From contig JAUNBA010000002.1 in NCBI GenBank assembly GCA_030527325.1, positions 108,066 to 172,065 of the forward strand: a stretch of 64,000 bases of DNA. The letters are read 5' to 3'. The DNA is from Slackia sp. (GTDB lineage: Bacteria; Actinomycetota; Coriobacteriia; Coriobacteriales; Eggerthellaceae). The notes beneath the pieces were generated by a model. That model was given only the letters and a program-made list of their open reading frames with translations, made no database searches and was not told the DNA's origin. The first letter of the stretch is position 1, and every line of letters begins with the position of its first letter. The position numbers were made by a program, and so were the translations under genes. Below are positions 42,212 through 50,735 of this stretch, piece after piece.

Positions 42212-43285
42212 CTACCAATTGCCGAATACGAATCGCTGGATATCCTGGTTCAGCATGATGACGAAAAACCCTACGAACAACGCCATGCCTGCCAGGCTCA
42301 TGTAATTCATCGCCTTATATCCCACCTGCCGGCGCGTAATCTTCTGGAAGATCTCTATGACGAAGCGGCCGCCGTCAAGAGGCGGAATGGGGAGCAGGTT
42401 CATGATGCCGAGCGAGACCGATATCATCGCCATGAACTGCAAAAACATCGCGAATCCAGCATCGGCGTACGCTTTGGAAAGCACCGCCATGCCCATGATG
42501 GACGTGGAACCCTCGACGGTTTGCGCCGCCGTCTGCGGATTGAACAGCCCCGCGACCGCCTGCACCACGGCGACGATATAGTTCAAGCCCGCCTGGATGC
42601 TCTCGATCGGCGTGAGCACGATATGCTGCTGCACCGTTCCCGCCGCATCGACCACGTCGATGCCGATGACCGAAAACGCCGCGATCAAAAGCACGATGGC
42701 AATGGCGAGATTCATGAACACGCCCGCCAGCAGGACGACCGATCGCTTCCAGAACGGAAGCGCGCGATACGTCTGCGCCCGCTCGAAACGATACAGTTCG
42801 TGAGCATCTTCGAAAGGGCGCGGCGTTCCCTCGGCCAACTGCACGCCCTTCTTTTTATTCGTATACCCCCGCGTGCGAAAGACATTGTGCTCGTCGGATT
42901 TCTTCGGGCCCACCAGGCATCCCCAATCCTCCAGGACGTAAAGCACCTCGCAGGCCTCGTCCACCGTGATGCCTATCTCCTGCGCAAGGTCGTCCGCATA
43001 CACCGTTCCATGGCGATACGCGAACGCGAGCGCGGCTTCGATATGGGGGTTCTCGGGACCGGGTTCCATGCCGCACACCTTCGCATATCCGCCGAGCGGA
43101 ATGGCCGTCACGCCGTAGCGGGTCCCCCGCCACGTGAAGCCGACATGAGGCCCGGGAAGCCCGATCATGAACTCGGTGACGCGCACGCCGAACGCGCGCG
43201 CCGCGAGATAGTGGCCGCCTTCGTGCACGAATACGAGCACGGAAAGCACCAGGGCCAGATAGAAGACCATCATCACAATATCCAT
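42212..43285 (-). CDS. Site-2-type intramembrane zinc metalloprotease (M50) with atypical insert
   Basis: A 357-aa membrane protease. The catalytic HEGGH (21-25) lies in the first membrane helix and the third zinc ligand is in LLPIPPLDGGRF (Asp304). RseP-type proteins carry PDZ domains between the core helices. Here residues about 80-150 instead read as a winged-helix-like segment (HIEAALAFAYRHGTVYADDL, then AQEIGITVDEACEVLYVLED) followed by a basic linker. ATG 43285 is preceded by AAAAGG. Upstream on the same strand are a MetRS-like gene and sppA, separated by hairpins. Likely substrates are membrane-bound anti-sigma factors or signal-peptide remnants, but none is identified here. Confidence 0.88.
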   Translation of the reverse strand: MDIVMMVFYLALVLSVLVFVHEGGHYLAARAFGVRVTEFMIGLPGPHVGFTWRGTRYGVTAIPLGGYAKVCGMEPGPENPHIEAALAFAYRHGTVYADDLAQEIGITVDEACEVLYVLEDWGCLVGPKKSDEHNVFRTRGYTNKKKGVQLAEGTPRPFEDAHELYRFERAQTYRALPFWKRSVVLLAGVFMNLAIAIVLLIAAFSVIGIDVVDAAGTVQQHIVLTPIESIQAGLNYIVAVVQAVAGLFNPQTAAQTVEGSTSIMGMAVLSKAYADAGFAMFLQFMAMISVSLGIMNLLPIPPLDGGRFVIEIFQKITRRQVGYKAMNYMSLAGMALFVGFFVIMLNQDIQRFVFGNW

Positions 43286-43334
43286 GTAAGCACCTTTTCG
43301 GGGTTCGTCATACGACACGCGGGTGAAGCGCAGG

Positions 43335-43365
43335 CGCGCGTCCGGCCCATTCGACCGGACGCGCG
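43335..43365. other. Perfect GC hairpin between the MetRS-like gene and the site-2 protease gene
   Basis: 11-bp stem (43335-43345 and 43355-43365), no U-tract; may reduce read-through into the protease gene. Confidence 0.5.
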
Positions 43366-43373
43366 AAGCGAAC

Positions 43374-43409
43374 GAGGCGCCTCGCACGGACGAGCATGCA
43401 AGGCGCCTC
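43374..43409 (-). terminator. Hairpin directly after the MetRS-like gene
   Basis: 9-bp stem (43374-43382 and 43401-43409), 23 nt after the stop codon at 43432; weak U-tract. With the hairpin at 43335-43365 it forms a tandem barrier. Confidence 0.5.
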
Positions 43410-43431
43410 GGAGATCCGTCGCAAGCGACGC

Positions 43432-45447
43432 TTATTTGAACTGGCTTTCGTGCTTCTCGAAGAAGTCGGTGCGCGGCGGAAGCTCGACAACCGCATGGCG
43501 TCCTGCGGCGCGTTCCTCTTCCGAGCACAGCTCGTCCATGCCGTCGAACGGCTCGTTCCACGAGAACACGCGATCGGCCGGAAGATCGAGATACGCGGCT
43601 ATCTTCTCGCATCCCGCGGGAGCCACAGGATGCATGAGCAGAGTGCATACGCGCAGCAGATAGAAGCTGTCGACCAGCACCTGGCGACGCGCCGCCGCAT
43701 CGCCGGCCGTTTCCGCAGCCTTGATGCCGTCGGCCCAGCGCTTTTGCGCCCAACGCACGAAATCGTCGAGCAAAGTCATGATCGAATGCAGTTCGGCGCG
43801 ATGCATGATGCGCTCGTAGGAGGCCAACGCCTCGTGCGCGCGCGCCGCCGCATCGGCGCTCACGTCGCCCAGCGGCATGTAGCCTTCGAAGCTCTTCGAC
43901 GCCTCGTAAAAACAGCTGCGCGCAAGGCGGTTGAACACGTTGGTCAAAAGCGCGCCCTCTTTCAGCACCGGATCGGCGACGCGGGGGTCGCAGCGCTTCT
44001 GCTCGTCGGGGTCGAAGGGCTTGGGCTTGAATCCGACCGATTTCTGGTCGAGACCCAACCCGAGCCAATGGGCCCGCAGCTGGTCGACCGTGTAATGCTC
44101 GAGCAGCTCGTCGGCCGAAGGAGGCTTGACGGCGCCCGACGAAGAGGCCTTGGTCTTGCCGAACAGGATGTGGTGGTTCGCGATCAGGCGCGTCTGCTGC
44201 AGCTGCCCTTCGGCGGGGTGCGCCTGCATGGCATCGCCCGCTTCCAAGCCCACCCACAAAGCAGGCTGGGCCACGCCGTAGAAATACAGGTTATCCTGGC
44301 CGATGAACTGATACACCTGCGCGTCGTCCGAACACCACCAGTCGCGTACGGACTCGATGCCGCATCCGCGGCCTTCGAGCGCGGCGGCGGAAAAGCTGAT
44401 GGGAGCCCACAGGCTTTCAGGCCAGCACCACACGGTCAGGCCGTCGACGCCGTCCATCTCGGGCACGGGAACGCCCCACTCAACGTTGCCCGAAATGCGA
44501 AACGGCACCAAAGCCTTGCCCGTGCGGAAGCGCACGCCTGCGGAAAACAGCACGTCACGCGCGGCGTCGCGGTCCTCGATGCTCGCGAACTCGATTTCGA
44601 ACGACTGCTTGCCCTTCTCGGCCGCGTGGAACTCATGAGCGGGAAGCGACGCGGCGACGCGGCGGTAGTCCTCTTCCAGCTCGTTTTTGATATACATGAC
44701 GGGCGGCACCAAAAACTCCTCGGCACCCTTCACGACGACGGGACGCACCTCTTCGTCGGCGCGCAGGCCCGCGGCGAGCTCTTTGAGCTGCGCGCGGAAA
44801 TCCGGCAGGTCGAAATACCAGTTGCGCACAGGACGCATCTCGGGCGCTTTGCCCGACAGCGTCGATACCGGATGGATCAGATCCTCGGGATTGAACTGAT
44901 GACCCAGGTCGCACTCATCGGCATAGGCCTTCTCGGACTTGCATCCCTGCACGGGGCAGCGGCCCACCACCTGGCGGCCGTTCAGAAACACGCCCGCCTC
45001 GGTATCGTAGAACTGCAGGGTTTCCATGATCTGCAGATGGCCGTTCTCATGAAGACGGCGCAGCACGGCATCGGTCACCAGGCGATGCACCTTGCCCGCG
45101 CGGCCCAGCCCGCTTCCCTCGTAGATGGAAAGCGAAATGCCGTAGGCGTCGAGCGTGGCTTTCTGCGCGTCGTGATTGCGGCGCACGTAATCTTCGATCG
45201 TGCCCTCGAAGCCCTCGTTTTCGCAGGCCTTGCGATAGCCCTCCTGAATGGGCGATCCGTAGCAGTCGGTTCCCGAAACGAACAAGACGTTGTCGGCGCC
45301 CAAGCGGTCACGCAAAAAGCGCGCATAGGCGTCGGCGGGAACGAACACGCCCGCGACATGGCCGAAATGAAGCTTCTTATTGCCGTAAGGCATGCCCGCC
45401 GTCACGACGGCGCGCTTCGGCCACGATACCGTGCTTACATAGCTCAC
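43432..45447 (-). CDS. Class I tRNA ligase family protein, methionyl-tRNA synthetase-like but lacking KMSKS
   Basis: A 671-aa protein built like methionyl-tRNA synthetase. The catalytic fold has the HIGH-type motif in PYGNKKLHFGHV (27-30 HFGH), VSGTDCYGSPIQEG, a zinc-knuckle-like Cys cluster (CPVQGCKSEKAYADEC) and WCWPESLWAPISF. The second signature, normally KMSKS, is replaced by KTKASSSGAVKPPSADELL. The anticodon-binding helix lacks the usual Asn-x-Tyr...Pro-Trp pattern (here LLDDFVRWAQKRW). No C-terminal EMAP domain. The start overlaps the sppA stop (ATGA). It may be a divergent MetRS or a MetRS-derived protein with another role; a canonical metG is not in this window. Confidence 0.8.
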   Translation of the reverse strand: MSYVSTVSWPKRAVVTAGMPYGNKKLHFGHVAGVFVPADAYARFLRDRLGADNVLFVSGTDCYGSPIQEGYRKACENEGFEGTIEDYVRRNHDAQKATLDAYGISLSIYEGSGLGRAGKVHRLVTDAVLRRLHENGHLQIMETLQFYDTEAGVFLNGRQVVGRCPVQGCKSEKAYADECDLGHQFNPEDLIHPVSTLSGKAPEMRPVRNWYFDLPDFRAQLKELAAGLRADEEVRPVVVKGAEEFLVPPVMYIKNELEEDYRRVAASLPAHEFHAAEKGKQSFEIEFASIEDRDAARDVLFSAGVRFRTGKALVPFRISGNVEWGVPVPEMDGVDGLTVWCWPESLWAPISFSAAALEGRGCGIESVRDWWCSDDAQVYQFIGQDNLYFYGVAQPALWVGLEAGDAMQAHPAEGQLQQTRLIANHHILFGKTKASSSGAVKPPSADELLEHYTVDQLRAHWLGLGLDQKSVGFKPKPFDPDEQKRCDPRVADPVLKEGALLTNVFNRLARSCFYEASKSFEGYMPLGDVSADAAARAHEALASYERIMHRAELHSIMTLLDDFVRWAQKRWADGIKAAETAGDAAARRQVLVDSFYLLRVCTLLMHPVAPAGCEKIAAYLDLPADRVFSWNEPFDGMDELCSEEERAAGRHAVVELPPRTDFFEKHESQFK

Positions 45448-46577
45448 GAGAGAACACCCTCCTGTTTCAACAATCCGATAAGCTCTTCGGCCGCCTTCGA
45501 CGACGCGGAAGAGCCGAGCAAATCCATCAGCGCGCCGAATTCGTCGGGCGCAGCGTTCAGCTTCACCACGTCGTAGGGCGCTCCTTCTTCGATATCGTAC
45601 TCGATGCCGCCCAATTCCGCAGCTTTTTCGACGGCGGCATCGTAGATGCCCACTTCGTCGGCAAGGCCGTTTTCCACCGCCGTGGTGCCCGCGAACTGCA
45701 TGCCCGTGGCCAGCGCGCGCACGTCCTCGACGGACATGCGGCGTCCCTCGGACACGTTGCGGATGAAGGTCTCGTTGATGGTATTCACCAGCTCCTGGTA
45801 ATACGCGCGTTCTTCATCGGTCAACGGACGCGTGCCGTAGCTGGAGTCCTTCGACTCGGCCGAGGCGATGTTTTCGACCGAAATGCCCAGCATGTCCATC
45901 AAGCCCGACAGATCGGTGGTCTGCATGATCGTGCCGATGGCGCCGATGGCCGTGGTCTCGTTCACGAAAATATAGTCGGCCTGGCTCGATATCTCATAGG
46001 CGGCGCTGCAATTCATCGAAGCGCTCGATACCACGACGGGTTTGGAGAAATCGCGCACGTATGCGGCCATTTCCTCGCCCGCCGTCGCCACGCCGCCGCC
46101 CGAATCGACGCGCAGCACGACCGCTTTGATATCGGGGTTCGCCTCGGCCTGATCGAGCAGCTCGGACAAACCTTCGGGGCTGCAGGCCGTGCCGTCGTAC
46201 TGGATGGTCCCGACGACGTCGATCACGCCGACGGCGTCGCCCGCAGTCACCGCCCCCGCATCGGCCCCGGCCGCCGACACGTCGGAGAACATGCGCGAGC
46301 ACGACAAGGCGCCGACCATGAACATGAACACGACGACGAACAAGAACACGCCGCCGACGATCCAGCCGGCCTTGCTTTTCCTGGGAGCCTGCGCCGCCGC
46401 GCAGGCCGCCGCGTACGCTTGCTGCTGGGCATAAGCCTGCTGCTGGGTTGCCTGCTGGTAGGCATAGGCCTGCTGGCGGCCGTAGGCTCCGGACGCCTGC
46501 TGCTCGGCGCCGTCGGAGAAAGACTGCGCCGATCCAGGGGGCACCGGCGCGTGCGGTTGCTGATTCTGGTCCGTCAT
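45444..46577 (-). CDS. sppA: Signal peptide peptidase SppA (S49 family)
   Basis: A 377-aa membrane serine protease degrading cleaved signal peptides. A Gln/Ala/Tyr-rich cytoplasmic N-terminus (about 10-70, repeated QQAYA) precedes one membrane helix (about 76-100). The S49 domain starts VGVIDVVGTIQYDG and has VVLRVDSGGG. The catalytic Ser is in ASMNCSAAYEIS and the Lys probably in SAESKDSSYGTRPLTDEE. AAGGAGGG precedes ATG 46577; longer in-frame starts to 46979 have no support. It is coupled to the MetRS-like gene by a 4-nt overlap. Confidence 0.92.
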   Translation of the reverse strand: MTDQNQQPHAPVPPGSAQSFSDGAEQQASGAYGRQQAYAYQQATQQQAYAQQQAYAAACAAAQAPRKSKAGWIVGGVFLFVVVFMFMVGALSCSRMFSDVSAAGADAGAVTAGDAVGVIDVVGTIQYDGTACSPEGLSELLDQAEANPDIKAVVLRVDSGGGVATAGEEMAAYVRDFSKPVVVSSASMNCSAAYEISSQADYIFVNETTAIGAIGTIMQTTDLSGLMDMLGISVENIASAESKDSSYGTRPLTDEERAYYQELVNTINETFIRNVSEGRRMSVEDVRALATGMQFAGTTAVENGLADEVGIYDAAVEKAAELGGIEYDIEEGAPYDVVKLNAAPDEFGALMDLLGSSASSKAAEELIGLLKQEGVLS

Positions 46578-46690
46578 ACGAACCCTCCTTCGCATGAATG
46601 CGCCCATCGAACGGCGTCGTGCGGACGCTGGGGACATGATGAAGACATGGTAGCGGAAAGCGTTTCGCGCCGCGACGGCGGGGATGCTTT

Positions 46691-46699
46691 TGTTACAAT
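46691..46699 (+). promoter_or_regulatory. Extended -10 promoter of the VanZ-like gene, leaderless start
   Basis: TGTTACAAT (extended -10, TGN-TACAAT). The ATG at 46708 lies 8 nt after it, so the transcript would start within a base or two of the start codon and carry no ribosome site. Confidence 0.6.
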
Positions 46700-46707
46700 C
46701 GCCAGCC

Positions 46708-47208
46708 ATGAAACCATCTCGTGCAGCATACGGCGCCGAAGCGTCGCCCAGGCGCTTTGCAGCGCGCATCCTCGCATGGGCCGCCGTCGCGGCCATGGCC
46801 GCCTTCATCTTCTGGATGAGCGCCAAAGACGGCACGACCCTCGATACGGGATCGGGCCTCGTGTCCCGCGCGAAAGCATGGCTCGCCGCGTATCTGAGCG
46901 GCATCGCGGGCGCTCCGGTGGATGTGTCGCCCCTGGGCCACTTCTTCGAATACCTCGTTTTCGGCGGGCTTCTCGCCAATGCCCTGCGCTACGAAATGCC
47001 CCGTGCGCGCGCGGCGTGGGCAGCCCCGCTGGCGGCAAGCCTCTACGGCATAAGCGACGAAATACATCAGATATTCGTCCCCCTGCGCGCATGCGACCCG
47101 GCCGATTGGGCGGTCGATACCGTCGCCGCGATCCTAGGAAGCGCCGCAGTCATCGCCTGGCTTGTCGGACGCAGCCGGCGACGCGGAGCGCAAGACCCGC
47201 ATTCCTAG
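46708..47208 (+). CDS. VanZ-family membrane protein
   Basis: A 166-aa membrane protein with about four hydrophobic segments. The family signature ISDEIHQIFVPLRACDPADWAVDTVAAILG (conserved D/E, H-Q-F, R, D-x-x-x-D) is at about 117-146. VanZ relatives influence glycopeptide resistance, but most chromosomal members have unknown function. The only ribosome-site-free ATG at 46708 sits right behind an extended -10, suggesting leaderless translation. An earlier in-frame ATG at 46684 would lie upstream of the predicted transcript start. It is divergent from sppA. Confidence 0.85.
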   Translation: MKPSRAAYGAEASPRRFAARILAWAAVAAMAAFIFWMSAKDGTTLDTGSGLVSRAKAWLAAYLSGIAGAPVDVSPLGHFFEYLVFGGLLANALRYEMPRARAAWAAPLAASLYGISDEIHQIFVPLRACDPADWAVDTVAAILGSAAVIAWLVGRSRRRGAQDPHS

Positions 47209-47217
47209 CATTCGACG

Positions 47218-47250
47218 AAAGGGCCGCCGCCTTTGCGCGACGGCCCTTTT
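47218..47250. terminator. Bidirectional terminator between VanZ-like and NanQ-like genes
   Basis: 9-bp stem (47218-47226 and 47241-47249) with extra inner pairs and A/T tracts at both ends, serving two convergent genes. Confidence 0.8.
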
Positions 47251-47277
47251 CATGCGCGAACGCCAGCGAAAGCCTTC

Positions 47278-47727
47278 CTACAATGCCACCTTGAAGACCG
47301 CTTTTCGCACCGGGCGAGGTTCGCCGTCGGCGATGCCGGGCTTATGGGCGTCCTCGGGAAAACATGCGACGAACGTGCCCGGAGTCATCAGAACCGATGC
47401 CGCCGCAGCGCCGTCGAGGAACATATTGTCCGCCTCTTCGTCGAACGGCTCCGCCTCAAGCGAGGCGACCTGCTGGATTTCAATGCGTTCGGCGCCTTCG
47501 AGAACCATCTGCACATCGATATAGCGATGATGCGCCTCGAAGCGGCAATCCTCGAGCGCGCGCGTCTCGTACGCGCACGCGTTGATGAACAAATCGTCGC
47601 CGTCGACCTCGTTGCGCCCGGGAACAAGCGCATCCATGTCGTGAGTGCGCGCGTATTCGATCGCGCGACGCACGCCTTCGTGTCCGACGGTCTCCAGGTC
47701 GATCGTATCGATATGGCCGAAAATCAT
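47278..47727 (-). CDS. YhcH/YjgK/YiaL (EbgC/NanQ) family protein
   Basis: A 149-aa cupin-fold protein. Family markers are LVPGRNEVDGDDLFINACAYETR, the HHRYIDVQMVLEGAERI block with metal-binding His/Glu, and the final LMTPGTFVACFPEDAHKPGI with the second His. NanQ acts as an anomerase for sialic acid, and EbgC is a beta-galactosidase subunit, so a sugar-related role is plausible. AAAGGAA lies before the ATG. It follows the phosphohexomutase gene on the same strand by 63 nt, fitting a small sugar-metabolism operon. Confidence 0.88.
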   Translation of the reverse strand: MIFGHIDTIDLETVGHEGVRRAIEYARTHDMDALVPGRNEVDGDDLFINACAYETRALEDCRFEAHHRYIDVQMVLEGAERIEIQQVASLEAEPFDEEADNMFLDGAAAASVLMTPGTFVACFPEDAHKPGIADGEPRPVRKAVFKVAL

Positions 47728-47790
47728 GGGGTTCCTTTCGTCGTCTTGGTGTGAAACGGAATGCGCGGCGCCGTATGCGGCGGCGCGCCG

Positions 47791-49542
47791 CTATGCCAAA
47801 AGCTCGCGCGCGGCTGCCTCGAGCGCATCGAGCAGGCGCATCGCGGCCTCCGACGTGGCCTCCTTCGCGAACACATAGGCCTTGATCTTGGGCTCGGTGC
47901 CGCTCGGACGCACGATGAGCTTGCAGCCGCCCTCCAGGTCGAACTCGACCACGTTCGCGCGCGGCAGCATTTGCGGCGCTTCGTCGGCGCCTCCGATGAC
48001 GGGCATCGCGGCGGCCTTGTCGTAATCCACGACGCCGCGCACTTCCAAATCGCCGATGCGCTCGTGAGCGCCCGTGCGCAACGCCTCCATGATACGGGCC
48101 ATCTTCGCCGCACCGTCGGCGCCGGGATAGCTCAGCGACACCGTGCGGTTGTAGCAATAGCCGAAACGCTCGTACAGCGCTTCCATCGCCTGCGCCAGGT
48201 TCATGCCGCGCGCGCGGTAAAAGCGCGCCATCTGGCAGATCAGCATGCTCGCCACCACGGCGTCTTTATCGCGCACGTGCGTGCCTGCGAGATAGCCGTA
48301 GCTTTCCTCGAATCCGAACATGAAGCGGTCGGCCTCGCCGCGCTTTTCAAGCAGGCCGATCTGCTCGCCGATGTATTTGAAACCCGTCAGCGTGCGACGC
48401 AGCTCGAAGCCGTACGCACGCGCCAAATCGTCGGCCATGGCGGACGACACGATCGTCGTGACGACGATGCCGCGCGAGAGGTCTTCGCCGCGCTGTTCGC
48501 GCATGCGCGCCAGGTAATCGATGAGCAAAATGCCCATCTCGTTGCCCGTGATAAGCGCGTAGTCATCTCCCGACGCGCACGCCACGCCGACGCGATCGGC
48601 ATCGGGATCGGTGGCCAGCAGCAAATCGTACGGCGCGCCCGCATCCGCCGCACGGCGGCACTGCGCGATTCCCTCGGCCAGCGCGGCACGCTCCTCAGGA
48701 TTAGGATATGCGCACGTGGGAAAATCGCCGTCCGGCTCGCCCTGGGAAGACACCACGTCGACGCGCTCGACGCCGATGCGCTCCAAAACCGCCGACACGC
48801 ACTCGAGACCGGTGCCGCACAGCGGCGTGTACAGCAAAGAAAGCGGCTGGGAGGCGGCATCGCCGCGTTCCTGGGACTGCGCGAGCACCGCCTCGACGAA
48901 TCGCTCGATCGTATCGTCGCCGATCCACGAGATCAGCCCCCGCTCGCATGCCTCGTCGAAATCGACGAGCGAAGCGTGCGCCCCGTCCGCGTCGAAATAG
49001 CCCAGGCGCGCGATGCGCTCCGATATGGCACGCGCCGCTTCGCTGGTGATCTGGCACCCGTCGGCGCCGTATACCTTGTAACCGTTGTAAGCCGCGGGAT
49101 TATGGCTCGCCGTCATGTTGATGCCCGCAGAGCATCCCAGATCGCGCACGGCGAACGACAAGGCCGGCGTGGGCTCGACGCGCGGATACACGAGCGACTC
49201 GACGCCGTTGGCGGCGAGCACCCGCGCGGCGGTGCGCACGAACAGCTCGCCTTTATGGCGCGAGTCGCGCGCGATGGCCACGCGGGGGTGCTCGAAATGC
49301 TCGTTCAGATAATCGGCCAGGCCTTGCGTCGCACGCGCGACCGTGTAGATGTTCATGCGGTTGGTGCCCGCCCCTATCACGCCGCGCAAGCCGGCCGTTC
49401 CGAATTCGAGTTCCTGGAAAAACGCGTCGCTGACCTTCGCGTCTTCGGCATTCGCAAGGTCGGCCAGCTCTGCAGAAAGCTCGGCATCGGCCACGTTAGC
49501 GGTCCAATGCGCAAGAGCGGCGCGCACGTCGATTTCGCCCAT
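47791..49542 (-). CDS. Phosphoglucomutase/phosphomannomutase (alpha-D-phosphohexomutase)
   Basis: A 583-aa enzyme interconverting hexose 1- and 6-phosphates for polysaccharide and nucleotide-sugar synthesis. The start ELEFGTAGLRGVIGAGTNRMN is the PgcA/PGM2-type opening. The phosphoserine loop is NMTASHNPAAYNGYKVYG, the Mg loop ATDPDADRVGVA, sugar-specificity loop GFEESYGYL and the phosphate-binding RPSGTEPKIK near the C-terminus. ATG 49542 has AAAGGA 6 nt upstream; the frame continues to 49890 without support. PgcA-type length favours glucose 1-phosphate but mannose cannot be excluded. Confidence 0.94.
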   Translation of the reverse strand: MGEIDVRAALAHWTANVADAELSAELADLANAEDAKVSDAFFQELEFGTAGLRGVIGAGTNRMNIYTVARATQGLADYLNEHFEHPRVAIARDSRHKGELFVRTAARVLAANGVESLVYPRVEPTPALSFAVRDLGCSAGINMTASHNPAAYNGYKVYGADGCQITSEAARAISERIARLGYFDADGAHASLVDFDEACERGLISWIGDDTIERFVEAVLAQSQERGDAASQPLSLLYTPLCGTGLECVSAVLERIGVERVDVVSSQGEPDGDFPTCAYPNPEERAALAEGIAQCRRAADAGAPYDLLLATDPDADRVGVACASGDDYALITGNEMGILLIDYLARMREQRGEDLSRGIVVTTIVSSAMADDLARAYGFELRRTLTGFKYIGEQIGLLEKRGEADRFMFGFEESYGYLAGTHVRDKDAVVASMLICQMARFYRARGMNLAQAMEALYERFGYCYNRTVSLSYPGADGAAKMARIMEALRTGAHERIGDLEVRGVVDYDKAAAMPVIGGADEAPQMLPRANVVEFDLEGGCKLIVRPSGTEPKIKAYVFAKEATSEAAMRLLDALEAAARELLA

Positions 49543-49789
49543 AATGAATCCTTTTGCGTAAGACCGCCTGCGCGGCATGCGACGCAGGCGGCGCGGTTGA
49601 GTATGCATTCCGATTCTACCGGCGTGCGACGCGCAATGCGCCGACGCACAAGGAAAGCGTAGGCGGGCGGCACCCTGCCGTTCGCCGAAAAGCGACAGCG
49701 ATATTCCCCACCTGCATAGGTAAACGGGCCTCGCGCCGATTCGCAATCGTAAATTCATTGACAAACTCAAAAAATACCCGTACACGCCC

Positions 49790-49817
49790 TTGACCGAGCG
49801 TGCGGGTATGGTATCCT
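49790..49817 (+). promoter_or_regulatory. Promoter of the 69-aa orphan gene, embedded in a dyad
   Basis: -35 TTGACC (49790-49795), 16-nt spacer, -10 TATCCT (49812-49817). The -35 sits in the loop of an imperfect inverted repeat (ATACCCG-N2-CACGC on the left, GCGTG-CGGGTAT on the right, about 49774-49812). A second TTGACA lies at 49758-49763. The 346-nt gap 49543-49888 holds no other recognisable element. Confidence 0.6.
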
Positions 49818-49888
49818 CGCCTCGATGTCGGGGCGGCATCCCGGCACACGAAGCACGAACGCCTCGAAACGAGAAAGGGGGCATTCCC

Positions 49889-50098
49889 ATGATGAATGCC
49901 TATCTTATCGCCGCAAAAGCAAACGCTTGGGAAGTTTCCCAGCATGTCGGGCATGCGATCGAAGCGCACCAGCCCGAATACCTGACCGATGCTCAGGGCC
50001 GCGGAGCAGGCTGCGACCTGCGCACCAAGCGCAAGGTCATGACCAGGCCTCGCCTGTTCAAAGATCTCTTCCGCATGGCGCACGACACCGTCGCCTAG
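49889..50098 (+). CDS. Orphan 69-aa small protein
   Basis: Starts MMNAYLIAAKANAWEVSQHV and ends LFKDLFRMAHDTVA. It is soluble, amphipathic and basic in its C-terminal half (DLRTKRKVMTRPRLFKDLFR), with one Cys and no recognised family. AAAGGGGG precedes the ATG. It has its own promoter and a textbook terminator, so it is an independent short transcription unit. The codon use matches the genome, so it looks real. Function unknown. Confidence 0.75.
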   Translation: MMNAYLIAAKANAWEVSQHVGHAIEAHQPEYLTDAQGRGAGCDLRTKRKVMTRPRLFKDLFRMAHDTVA

Positions 50099-50131
50099 CA
50101 TCGAAACCGCAACGGCACTTCTTTTGACATC

Positions 50132-50161
50132 AAGGCGTCGGAATGATTCCGGCGCCTTTTT
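50132..50161 (+). terminator. Terminator of the 69-aa orphan gene
   Basis: 12-bp stem (50132-50143 and 50147-50158, one G-U) with a 3-nt loop and T5 on the plus strand, 34 nt after the stop. Confidence 0.92.
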
Positions 50162-50312
50162 CGTGCGCTCGCTCGCACAACCGCCCGCAGCGCACCGGAC
50201 CGAGGCGGAGCGCAGGCCGCTCCCCCGCCCATCGCACCTTTACCGCATCGCCGCGTCACCGCATCGCATGCGATCGTCCGCCCGCATGGACGCGACGCAG
50301 GCGATAATGGCC

Positions 50313-50702
50313 TCAGCGATCCGCATCGAGGAATATCTTGCGCGTGACGAAATTCCACACCATGACGACGGCCGTCGCAAAAATCTTCACGATCAGATAA
50401 TGCAAGCCGAGCAGCTCGACGCCCGCCCACATGCAGGCATTGTTGATGAGCAGGCCGATGATCGACAGCACGACGAAGATGACGAACTCCCGGCGCCTGC
50501 TCATATCCTCTTTATGGGTGAACACGTAACGCATGGACGCCGCATAGTTGAACACCACCGACGCCGTGAACGATATCGTGGCGCTGACGAGATAATTCAC
50601 GCCGAATATCTCGGTCAGCGCCGCAAGCAGCCCGTAATCGATGACGAAAGCGACGGCGCCCACCGCGCCGAACTTCATAATTTGAGCGATCAGCTTATTC
50701 AT
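50313..50702 (-). CDS. GtrA-like flippase-type membrane protein
   Basis: A 129-aa GtrA-family protein with four membrane segments (about 10-30, 37-58, 76-96, 100-120). GtrA proteins are thought to flip lipid-linked sugars or sit with membrane glycosyltransferases. The opening IMKFGAVGAVAFVIDYGLLAALTEIFGV and the MRYVFTHKEDMSRRREFVIFV loop are family-typical. GGAAGG precedes the ATG. It lies 33 nt after the large membrane protein gene and is probably cotranscribed, which hints that both act in surface glycan assembly. Confidence 0.9.
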   Translation of the reverse strand: MNKLIAQIMKFGAVGAVAFVIDYGLLAALTEIFGVNYLVSATISFTASVVFNYAASMRYVFTHKEDMSRRREFVIFVVLSIIGLLINNACMWAGVELLGLHYLIVKIFATAVVMVWNFVTRKIFLDADR

Positions 50703-50735
50703 GACGGCCTTCCGTGACGCGACGAGCGGCGTGCG

